A stretch of 64,000 bases of DNA from Eurosta solidaginis (lineage: Eukaryota; Arthropoda; Insecta; Diptera; Tephritidae), in assembly GCF_040869045.1 (NCBI RefSeq), contig NC_090319.1, positions 382,617,601-382,681,600 on the forward strand. Reading direction: 5' to 3'. Every line of letters starts with the position of its first letter. The first letter of the stretch is position 1. Of the stretch, positions 53,854 through 64,000 are shown one piece after another. A program made the translations under genes and the position numbers. The notes below the pieces were generated by a model, which was not told where the DNA came from, ran no database searches, and was given only the letters and a program-made list of their open reading frames with translations.

Positions 53854-56800
53854 ATGGATCACCCTTTATGTACAATAAAAGTATATATATATACATATGT
53901 TTACACGAATACAACCATATATACTATTTATTCTACACCTTTTGTTGGAATCTCAGCGCTATGTGTATGTACGATTATATCCTCTTGACTATGCACTCCT
54001 GCTGCTGAATGGGCGTTTATTTAGCCGCAGGCAAATCGGCAACAGCAACAAGCAACTATGAAAAAAAAATACCAACGTACAGCAACAATAATTTGCCGTC
54101 GTACACCGTACGCTTGCCCAATTCCTACTCCACAACTCTGTTCATTCCATGCGCTTGGTTTGCAGGAAAGTAAATGCTTTACAATAAAATTACATTGCGT
54201 ATCCTGTGCATATCCTGGAGTGTTTGTATCGTTGCGTAATTTTTTAGCTACTACTGTAACGTTGTTGTGGTTGTTGCTATGTTGCGCTGCGCTTGGTTGG
54301 TTATGTTCGTTGCATTGTTTGTTTGCTTTGATTTCCTGTGTGAATGGCGGCGCTGCGCTGACATGCCGCCGCCTTGTTGGTATCTGAATGGCTTTGGTTG
54401 TTGTGTTGGGTGTCAGTTGTGTTGTTGCTACATTCCTTCTTTGTTCTTGTTGTTTTTGGTCATGTTTTTATATCAGTTGCAGCAAGCAATTTTTCAGCGA
54501 ATATCATTTGTAGGTACATTTACGGAAATAAACAAGGCAAAACAATGCAAATCGTAATGCGAATGAAAATGTGAAAGGCACAGAAGGCTGAGACATAGAA
54601 GCGATAGCGAGAAATGACACGTCAACGATTCCAGCGAAGGGTGCACCAGGCACATACCTACACAAACACATTCACAAAGGCATACAAGCGCAACTAAAAA
54701 TTGACGAGGTGGTTCAATGTGTAATGAAATTACGACAATGACAATGCTTGGCATCAAATGACAATTCAAAGATTTTTATTGTCATTCAATTGGATTCGAA
54801 TTCGAGCATGCAACCTTCTTCGCACCTTCGGTACTATATTTGTGTGTGTATGCGTGCATGTCTTAAGCTGCCTCTTTTTTTTTTTGCAGTTGTTGCATTG
54901 TGCACTGACATATTTGGTGGCGTCAACAGGAAATTCACATTGCTTAATCTGTACCTTATTTTTTATAATTTCTTTTATTTCTTTGAATTTTTCATTTATT
55001 TTTTGTCAAAGCGATTTTTTTCACTGCTTCTTTTTTTTATTTTGTTTTTCTGCTCGCTATTTGTTTGGGCGTTTTGTAACACGAGGCTAGAGTAATCATG
55101 ATGCCTGTCGTTATATCCCATTCTATTCTTTTCCCATTCCTGCAATCAAACATTCATCCATTTTTCGGTATCATGTTAATCGTAGCTAATTAGTCCTGCT
55201 GCATTGCATTTCGCACTTTCATTTCGTTTGTTGAGTTTCAAGTGTTGAATTAAATTGAATTGAAGTGAATTGAGTTTAATGATTGGCAACAAGCAGCAAA
55301 TCGTATTGTTAATGTTGGATGAATTTGATCCTGTATAGCACATAGATACATACATACATACATACCTTCTAACACTGAGCCTACACAGATATGAATCAGA
55401 CATATATCCATTAGAGTAAACTAAAAAAAAAAATCGATCAAGGCTTTTCAGCTCCATCCAAGGAGTATACAATTTCTATAATACCCAACACGTAAACGCA
55501 AAGACCACAGCTCTTCAATAAATATGGCGGAAAAAGTCATGAAAGCCATCGGGCTAATGAAGTCTACTACGCGCGGGTATCCAATCATCATTTTACTCTT
55601 AACCGCCAAGGCAATTTCGGTCCCGTCGAAGCCAGTCCTCCATTCTTACCGATAATTAGCTCCAATTTTGATCGCGCAAGGGGGACCTTCCCTCCAAAGA
55701 ACCGCATTCATTCAGAAGTAGCGCAAAACCATAGCAAAAAGAGACGATATTAGCTCTAGCTTTGTCTACTTTCAGTGCTTTCAACTGACATTTTTAGCAT
55801 TGCTATGTCCTACGAAATGGCAATTGCCTTATATGCGGCCCCTTGAGCATATTCCTCACTGGTGCAGCTTTAGGTGGTTCTGGAATAGTCGCAGTCTTTG
55901 ATTAATTTATTTAAACACATAGGTACACCTACGACTTTAGCGTAGGTCGAACAAGTGTGGCTAAAAACTATACGATTATCACGAGTTTGCAGGTAGTCTT
56001 TAAATCTGTATTATGAAACTGGTTAGGTATCGTACACGTGTATTTTCAATCCCAGTAGGACTTTACATTTCGCAGCTTTCAAATTTTGATTTCAATGGAA
56101 ATCTTTTCAGAGACGAAGCATCTTCGCTCATAAGCATAGAATGATCTGTCCTAAATTCTATTTTTTCTAATACTCCAAGGAACATATCGACTTATTTTGA
56201 ATTTGTCTTGATTCCGAGCAGCAGCGACGAGGCCCTCATAAAGTTATAAATTATTAATTGTCTATCAAAATAGCTATAATTTTCGTCTACGCCCTCACTG
56301 AACAGCAATTAATAGGGTATATATTTGAACCTGGTCAAACTTGTTTTAAAAACGAGGTACTCTCTTTAAAGTCTTTGGCCGAACTTTAGCAGACAAACTA
56401 CTTTAGTACCAGCGGCTACAGGCGGAATTGAAGCTCTAGCACACATACATCCCCGCATCACACACCATTGCTCACACGATGTCGTTCTCGCTTAAGAACT
56501 TCAAACGTATTGACATTGAATTCACCATTTCTAATAACTACGACTCAACTTTCTAAGAACGTAACGCCCTAGTACACCGGGCAATGCATGCAACTCATTT
56601 TTAACCAAAACACAACACAACATCCTCCGTTCTTCTAAAGTTAAGGAGGTTCACATCGCTAAACTTGCGAACTTGTAGCGCGTCGATACAAAAAGCTTGC
56701 TGTTTTAGGGATTAAGTAATACCGCAACCGCAAATCTGAGGATGGAAGAAGAATACAAGACGACAAAACGTTCGGGAGCTATAACAAAAAACTGTTAACC

Positions 56801-58499
56801 TACCTTATGAAATACCTGGCAAGACTCTGGATACATGGCTGCATCTACCGAAACTTTCGGTCTTTATACGTAGTAGTCTTTATTACCACCGCAGGACAAA
56901 GAGTAACTGCTAGTGATGTAACGAGATGGATATTTCATATTAAAATGGATAATGCCATGGGATTCCAGGTAACGGTTGTGCCTTTTTTAACAATATTCTT
57001 TAATGTTGAGTTCCCTGATCCATAATATTGGCCTTTTACCGACAGCTCAAAACGTGACCAGTCCACTCAACTATGACGAAGTGAAAATACTAAATTTCCG
57101 TATTAAAAACAAAAAAGCATTGGGAAATTATAAGTGAAGGTGATGAGTGGTAAAAATCAGGATCTTATGGAGGGTATTGATTTATTTTTCCATCAAAGGA
57201 CTTACAAACCTGCAGTTTTCAAAGAGGATTGAAAATACTGCCGTGTCTGCTTCTTTCTCCTATCGTTAGAGAATAGTTAATAACCCAGAAATAACCCACT
57301 AAGCCACTTTCTCTGTTTCCAAATAGAACGCAATGTCGGACAAATCGCATTTGCTTTTGAATCACCCTTATAAATATTTATTTACCTTTCATAATTTATC
57401 TAAATAGGTATGTACGCTTACGGAAATGTACTCTGCAATCATCCTATATACCATACAAAAAAATTATACACACACACACAATTATACCCAAACTACCGTA
57501 ATATGAGCTCACTGCTTTTATCCTTATTATTATCCTGTGACTGTGCGATTTTGGTGACCCTATTGAACCTCACTGGCGAATAAGTACCTATGCAGTACCA
57601 TTAAGTATGTTTGTATGTATAACTGTAAGTAATTGTGTGCATATTTTATATAAAACATAATGTCAAACGTATTTTTGTTAACATTACATTACCGAAGTCA
57701 TGCTATGTAATGAGTTGGCGGCGTCTGATCGTTGTGCAATTCTAGTGCCCGCTCGTAATTACAGGTAATGGCCAATCCTCAAACACAACACCGTGAAGAG
57801 TATTTACGATCTGTATGTAAGTGTAGTCGAAATTTCGCAATTTAAATGTAGAAAATGTGTTGGGTTTCAGTTTTGGTTATTCCATGAGGTATGGGCAGTT
57901 CTTCGTAATCTGATTAGCTTTGTGCTCAAAATTAGCTACAAAACAATAGCGATAGATTTGCTAGAGACTGTTGAATGAAATCGCCATTGAATTGTTGGAA
58001 AAATAATGCATTTTATTTATAACATGGGAAGGAATTTCAAATGCATATTTAATATGGCTAAATTGCTGAATTTTTTTTTTTTTTTTTTAATTGTTTTTCT
58101 GTCTTGGTGGACATTCTCTCATTTTATAAAAAAAAACTTAAAACATAAGGTCAAAATAGTTTAAAGATTTATCGTTTCTCATAAATTTTCGAGCTTCATT
58201 GACCTTTTACACCTTTTTTTATATTTCTCACTGCGCACGGACCCCAAAAGCTAACCAATGAAATACACGCAATTGCAAATTGCAGACGTACTTTAGATGG
58301 TTTCAAAACTTGACCGAACAATTTTTTTTTTTTAGTGATATAACTGGTTGTGCCTGTCTGCAATTGATTTATGGCGGAGATTTTACAGCAAAAAGGCATC
58401 CCTTATAGGGCGCTTTTAGCGACGACAACTTTTATTGATACGTTGCAAACATGTTTACCTGAGTTGACTGAATTTTATTTTATGAAATTAAATATTTAC
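53854..58499. other. Largely featureless AT-rich sequence
   Basis: It holds (TA)n/(CA)n microsatellites (53885-53900, 57468-57482), GTTGTT-rich DNA (54250-54480), long T runs (54875-55060, 58070-58090) and the low-copy repeat at 55860-56010 shared with 47760. The open frames at 54058-55095 are driven by the T-rich and GTT-rich composition, overlap in several phases and show no domain. The simplest reading is intron or intergenic DNA. Confidence 0.45.
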
Positions 58500-59640
58500 T
58501 AGCATGATCAGTATAAGCGATGCACTAAGAACAACGCCTAGAGTAGCGGATCATTCTTGACATCCTTCTATGGGGTCTAGCTGGTTATCGAGCGCCGCCA
58601 GCGACAACGCTGCAACAACAAGGCCATAGGATACTCTAGTATACTAAACAAATACAGTTTTCTTCCTCCTAGCACGGATCGTTGTGCGACCAGAACAGTT
58701 GCGGATACCAACTGTATTATAAACATCCGCAGTAGGGATGATTGGACGGAGTCGGATAGGTACCTTGCTGTTGATGGCAGCATTTCCATATACACAGACG
58801 TCTCTAAGCTAAACGGTAGAGTTGAAAGTGGAGTATACTCATGGGGTCTTGACCTCCAGCTCTCCTTTAGACTACACGATCACTGCATCGTATTCCAGGC
58901 AGATGTTTCAGCAATCATGGAAGCGGCAGTTGGGATAGGGAAACACAATGTCGGCAAAGAAATCTTTATTTTCAGCGACAGCCAGGCTGTCATAAAATTT
59001 CCTAGTTCCTACTCGTTCAGCTCTGAACTAACACTAAACGGTCACATATCTCTTCAAGATATAGCTCAACAGAACCGTGTACACCTGATATGGCTGCCTG
59101 GACATAGGGACGTCGACGGAAACTGCATTGCATATGAACTCGCTATGCAGGGTATAACCAGGCAGATTGTTTCTGACCAAGAAAACTTAGGTATGCCACT
59201 TGCCATATGCAAGCTAATGCTAGAAGAGCACATCCACCGTCAAGCCGACGAAAGATGGCTACAAACACCGGGTTGTCGGACATCGAAGGTAATCTGGCCA
59301 AAATGGGATCCTAAAAGATTCCGTCACGTACACAACCTAAGTAGGAATACAATTTCCAGACTTGTAGGGGGACTAACTGGGCACTGCCTTATAGGCAAGC
59401 ATGCAGACAGGTTAGGAGCGCCTTATCGTCGATGCTGTAGGACTTGTAAAGAAGATGAGGAAGAGGAAACGGTGATTCACGTCATCTGCAATGTCCCGGC
59501 TCTAAGTAGCGTACGGCAGCGCTTTCTGGGAGCTCCATTTATAGATAATCTGAGCCAGGTGGTGGAGCATGACATCAATGGCCTGGTAGCTTTTATACAT
59601 TTTTTTCATTTTTTTTCTTCAAACTAAGAGACTATCTTTG
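58500..59640 (+). pseudogene. I/LOA-like LINE 3' portion with RNase H, one long open frame
   Basis: It begins with SDALRTTPRVA (post-RT block) at about 58520, followed by stops and frameshifts. From 58581 one frame stays open to 59627. RNase H motifs: IYTDVSKLNG at 58788 (normally TDGS; here TDVS), QADVSAIMEA at 58899 (normally QAE), FIFSDSQAVIKF (58968) and LIWLPGHRDVDGN (59088). The C-terminal part reads LVGGLTGHCLIGKHADRLGA, then CRTCKEDEEEETVIHVIC and VPALSSVR. The 236-residue frame starting at the ATG at 58917 is this LINE, not a host gene. The changed catalytic residues suggest an inactive enzyme. Confidence 0.85.
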
Positions 59641-60999
59641 CTCTTAGCGTTACAAGACCGCCTGCGTATACCTCGCGTTGCTGCGGCTGTTCGTTGCGCA
59701 GATTATTCTCATCATTTTTGTAAACCAAAAGTACCGGAAATTTTTGCAGCCATCATAAAAGTGCGAAATTGATGTACTGAGTGAGAAGGAAAAAAGGAAA
59801 TTAACAACATTTCAAATCGTACGCCGTGTGTGTTAAGTTCCCATTTCAAGTATATCTTTAATAAATAGAACATTAGTGTCTCACATAAATTGTACAAAAT
59901 TCACTCCCTACTAAAAAATAAAATAAAATAAAAAATTAAAGCAATAACAACAACATAACAATGACAAAGCACCAATGTGTTACAAACCACAAAGCCATTT
60001 AGCCAATCGTCCAAATCGCTTTGTCCGCAATTGTCATAATCATAAAACACCGTAGAACAACTGCGTGTAGTAAAAAATAAAAATCATAAAAAAAAAAATT
60101 ATAGAAAGCCAGCAGCCAGACTTGAACGCCAAGTACAACCAAAATAATGACAATAAACAAGGATAATGCAGACAGAGCGTGCAAAAAAATTGCACATCAA
60201 ATAAAAATGGCCAAAGCACAATAAAAAGGTAAAATTGATGAACTCACCAACAAACGCACAAAAGCGCGCATACACACACACAGATATACACACTTGGTAA
60301 GTTGTTAATAAAACACGTCATTATTAACGTCAAAACAGGACATTCACAAACCAAATGAACTACAGGATCCTACACTCAGTGTAGAAGCAGCGCACAGTGG
60401 ATTATTTGAAACATTTAAGCGAACAGAACTCGGACTTTTTAATGAAAACGAGTAAAAAGTTTCAGTTGGTGTTGCCAATTGGCGCAAATCATCTTGCTGG
60501 ACGGTTAAACGCCAAAAAAGTAAGTAAGCACCCATCAGGAAAATATTTTTAAAACGGTTACACAACGGGGAAGTGTGTCTAAAAAAAGGTTGGTCCTACC
60601 AAAAAAGGGTGTTCTACCGATTCTTTGGCTCCTTGCTGATCGTCTGCATTCCACGTCTGACCTCATTTGTGCTACTTTCAACAAATGCAAATGCCCGCGA
60701 CCTTTTTTACGAGTTTGAAAGACTACCTACAGTGGAGATAACTAAGCCCCATTAAATTCCGGCTGTTGGGCGAGCAAAATGGCACTATCATAGTCAATAA
60801 CGGCGTCATCTTTCTGAGATTTCTACAGTATTAATGAGCCAACATCTGTGCTATATAGAAAGGCAAAATCTTAATCTATAAGAATTAAATACGGACCACA
60901 TGGTGGTGTCCAATCTCTGCCATAGAAGAGCACTGCTTCCAAATTATCAATTACCTCCCTAATATGTCTAATCTATTTTCCTCACGGGATTTGGTAATG
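59641..60999. other. No recognisable feature
   Basis: AT-rich, CA-rich spacer with a (CA)n stretch near 60270-60290. Frames at 59999-60293 (-), 60344-60565 (-) and 60573-60755 (+) have no domain. Confidence 0.4.
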
Positions 61000-61300
61000 C
61001 CACCGAAAAGTCCAGAGCCGCATTATTCACAACGTGGAAGTGATAGATGCGACATAAATTGAAAGCAGCTTAAGACAAAGTACAGACCACAAAAATATCG
61101 CTAATACACTTACATACAACACTTCTGGGGAAGGCAAAGAAACGTTGAGTGCATTTTAAATACTGAACAGGTAGTTTGTGCTGGATTTTCATAAACCTGT
61201 ACATCCGGCAAGAAGATTTATTAATACATATCCTCCTTCAGGAGCATAGCTCAGAAAGTGCTAAGCCGAGATCGAGAAACATTAAAACAAAGCCCACTTA
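61000..61300 (+). pseudogene. Jockey-like LINE fragment
   Basis: At 61163-61250 the plus strand reads LNR, stop, FVLDFHKPVHPARRFINTYP and PSGA. This is the same segment as NEMLNR, stop, FLLNFNKPEHPSKQLLDLAL at 41556-41640, which precedes the C-terminal knuckle in Jockey-like ORF2. No other part of the protein is readable nearby. Confidence 0.6.
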
Positions 61301-62555
61301 TCAGACTTATCAGCAGGTCAAATGCATTAAGAAGGGTGCGGCAATGCTAACGTGAGCTGAGAAGAGACAGAAAGGCGTGATTGCGGCAAAAATGCGTGAG
61401 TACGAAGAGTTTGAAGACGCTGACTTATAACCGCTGTCCACAAGGTACTTATGGAATAATTACGGTGAAAATACTTCCCTGCACACTTATTTGAATACGG
61501 GAATAAAGCACGTAAGAATGATACTCTTCAAACAACGGACTCTGTTCCCCAATACCATGGAATACATATTCACTATGCACCAAGCCACTGAGAAAACAAC
61601 GAAAAATTATTTCCACACATCAACTCCTTTCAAATCGCTTTTGATAGCACGAAAAGTGCTGTTTGTATACCGCTATGTTTTATTTACCCGGCAGATGTAA
61701 TCTCTACGCAAAAATACGTTCTGCGCCACCACCAACTCAGTCAAGTCGCTTTTTTTGATTGTGTCTTTTCATTCTCAACGATCCTTCCACGTCAATATTG
61801 ACAGCTTTTATTTCAAACAAGTGATCGACTTCGTTTATATGTTTGTATTTGGATTGGGTAGGCAATTTAAACATAAAGTCCTTTCGTTTCAAATGAAAAC
61901 CAAACTCTGCAAGTAACTTATAGTACTCGTCCTGCTATATAGTGTAAAGACGTAGACGCTGACCCGAAAAAAAGTTCTTCGAAGGGTTTATACACCTCGA
62001 TGTGTTAACGGCGGTTTAATGTAATGTATCAACCTTACGAAAATATTGTGATAGCTCCCAAAATCACGAACTAACGTTATGTAAGTCATGCTGTGCGAAC
62101 AAGATGGTTCGCCTCAAAATTATTATTTTCAGAACCATGGAAGCAGAAGAGGGCGCTCACATATCTGTTAGAAGGAGCACCCGGGATACGGTTGAACTTC
62201 CCTTGGAGTTTTCAATTGATGCCAGGGGTAATATATTTAAGTGGAAAAATACTCAAATTCGATCGAAATACAAATGAAATTTTCGCCACCCCATGAATCA
62301 CATATTCCACGGTGCATCGGGCAAACGACAGCGCTATAGTAGAATTATACAATAAATATGGTTACAAACTGCATATGTATGTGTTTTAGTGCGAAGGATA
62401 GAGCCTTTGGAAGTTCTTTTTTTTAAGGTTTACAACCGAAAATGTGTTGTTTTGCTTTTTGTGACGGTCATTTAATGGTCAGCCTTAATTGAAATATGCG
62501 CGCATAAACAACCAAATGTCCTTACAAACAGTTACACGAACCAAATACAAGTATG
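61301..62555. other. No recognisable feature
   Basis: Unassigned sequence; the frames at 61491-61700 and 62093-62296 have no domain. Confidence 0.4.
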
Positions 62556-62709
62556 CAGGGCCGGCTCAAGAGAATTTGGGGCCCTAGGCGAGTTATTATT
62601 TGCGGCCCCTTTCTCCCGTATTTATAGAAAGAAATTGGAGATCAGAAAATTAGAGATCAGAAATATTAAATTCAAACTTAGGCTCAATAAAACAAAAAAA
62701 TATTTCTTT
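62556..62709 (+). mobile_element. hAT element terminus (fragment)
   Basis: CAGGGCCGGCTCAAGAGAAT followed by TTGGGGCCCTAGGCGAG is the typical terminal sequence of a large group of hAT transposons. About 150 bp of subterminal sequence follow until family F copy F6 starts at 62710. No transposase and no opposite end are visible in the window. Confidence 0.7.
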
Positions 62710-64000
62710 TTATACTCAGTTGAGCAGAGCTCACAGAGTATATTAACTTTGATTGGATAACGGTTGGTTGTACAGGTATAAAGGAATCGAGATAGATATA
62801 TCAAAATCATCAGTATCGAAAAAAAATTCGATTGAGCCATGCCCGTCCGTCCGTCCGTCCGTCCGTCTGTCCGTTAACACGATAACTTGAGTAAATTTTG
62901 AGGTATCTTGATCAAATTTGGTATGTAGGTTCCTGGGCACTCATCTCAGATCCCTATTTAAAATGAACGATATCGGACAATAACCACGCCCACTTTTTCG
63001 ATATCGAAAATTTCGAAAAATTGAAAAAGTGCGATAATTCATTACCAAATACGGATTAAGCGATGAAACTTGGTAGGTGAGTTGAACTTATGACGCAGGA
63101 TAAAAAACTAGTAAAATTTTAGACAATGGGCGTGGCACCGCCCACAAAGAAGGTAATTTAGAAGTTTTGCAAGCTGTAATTTGGCAGTCGTTGAAGATAT
63201 CATGATGAAATTTGGCAGGAACGTTACTCTTATTACTATATGACCGCTTAATAAAAAATAGCAAAATCGGAGAACGACCACGCCCACTTTTTAAAAAAAA
63301 ATTTTTTAATTCAAATTTTAAAAGAAAAATTAATATCTTTACAGTATATAAGTAAATTATGTCAACATTCAACTCCAGTAATGATATGTTGCAACAAAAT
63401 ATAAAAATAAAAGAAAATTTCAAAATGGGCGTGGCTCCGCCGTTTTTCATTTAATTTGTCTAGGATACGTTTAATGCCATAAGTCGAACAAAAATTTACC
63501 AATCCTTGTGAAATTTGGTAGAGGCTTAGATTCTAGGACGATAACTGTTTTCTGTGAAACGGGGCGAAATCGGTGAAGCCACGCCCAGTCTTTATACACA
63601 GTCGACCGTCTGTCCTTCCGCTCGGCCGTTAACACGATAACTTGAGCAAAAATCGACATATCTTTACTGAACTTAGTTCACGTACTTATCTGAACCCACT
63701 GTATCTCGGTATTAAAATTGGCCGAAATCCGATTATGAACACGCCCACTTTTTGGATATCGCAAATTACGAAAAATGAAAAAAATGCCATAATTATATAC
63801 CAAGTATGAAAAAAGGGATGAAACATGGTAATTGGGTTGGTTTATTGACGCAAAATATAACTTTAGAAAAAAACTTGGTAAAATGGGTGTGACACCTACC
63901 ATATTAAGAAGAAGAAATACCGTTCGCGGGATTACATATATAAATAAATTAGCGGTACCCGACAGATGATGTTCTGGATCACCTTGGTCCACATTTTGGT
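62710..64000 (-). repeat. Dispersed repeat family F copy (F6), running off the right edge
   Basis: The left tip is TATACTCAGTTGAGCAGAGC, then the complement of the GTTAATATACTCTGTGAGCT end. Next come the ATGCCCGTCCGTCCGTCCGT block (62839-62858), the TTTCGATATCGAAAATTTCG palindrome and GGGCGTGGCACCGCCCA and GGCGTGGCTCCGCC boxes. It matches F4 and F5 in reverse up to the CGACAGATGATGTTCTGGAT segment (63960-63979), just before the tandem array would begin. Minus-strand frames at 62622-63992 are translations of the repeat. Confidence 0.85.

Noticed and set aside
54058..55095. Cluster of overlapping open frames
   Set aside because: They sit in GTT- and T-rich sequence in several phases, with no domain or codon pattern.
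58917..59627. Possible host gene of 236 codons
   Set aside because: It contains RNase H and zinc-knuckle blocks of a LINE ORF2 and is open upstream of its ATG to 58581, so it is a retrotransposon fragment.

Overview
The window looks like non-coding DNA from a higher dipteran, most likely a tephritid fruit fly. It is AT-rich, carries many (TGTA)n/(CA)n microsatellites, and holds several repeat families that I associate with tephritid genomes. The organism call is inference. I found no convincing host gene, no rRNA and no canonical tRNA gene. Almost every recognisable piece is a transposable element, many nested in one another; the rest reads as intergenic or intronic sequence.

Layout. 1-9 kb: the end of a dispersed TIR-like repeat (family F), a tRNA-headed SINE with a 9-bp target duplication (2685-3044), a divergent F copy (3527-4430), a PIF/Harbinger-type MITE with TAA duplication (5013-5358), a foldback-like structure (about 5440-6882), a CAA-tailed retroposon with an 11-bp duplication (6883-7285), and LINE debris (7370-8080). 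9-20 kb: a hAT-type MITE with an 8-bp duplication (9086-9495), LINE 3' ends on both strands, a second CAA-tailed retroposon and, inside its tail, an LTR-pair element with only 72 bp between two 733-bp near-identical LTRs and a perfect 5-bp duplication (16945-18482). 20.8-26.3 kb: a full-length LTR retrotransposon of Ty3/gypsy type (CsRn1-like gag) with almost identical LTRs but a broken pol, inserted in an RTE-like LINE. 27-34 kb: an F copy, then two 1.6-1.7 kb copies of one DNA transposon in opposite orientation (28303-29927 and 32105-33807). Both carry the same SINE at the same internal site, and the second copy splits an R1-like LINE.

34-48 kb: two more F copies. The larger (43572-47568) contains about 20 tandem units of 127-130 bp, partly in an alternating A/B higher-order pattern. 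Degenerate Jockey-like and RTE-like LINE ends lie between them. 48-64 kb: further LINE ends, a duplicated second SINE family (52256-52976) framed by TTACAATC-rich inverted sequences, an old SINE, an I/LOA-like LINE end with RNase H (58500-59640), a hAT terminus (62556) and an F copy running off the right edge.

The elements do not form a pathway. What links them is insertion order, which several target-site duplications and interrupted reading frames let one read directly. The points most worth a second look are the TRIM-like element with a tRNA-like box in its LTRs, the SINE apparently amplified as cargo of a DNA transposon, the higher-order array inside family F, and the mismatch between young LTRs and an old-looking pol.
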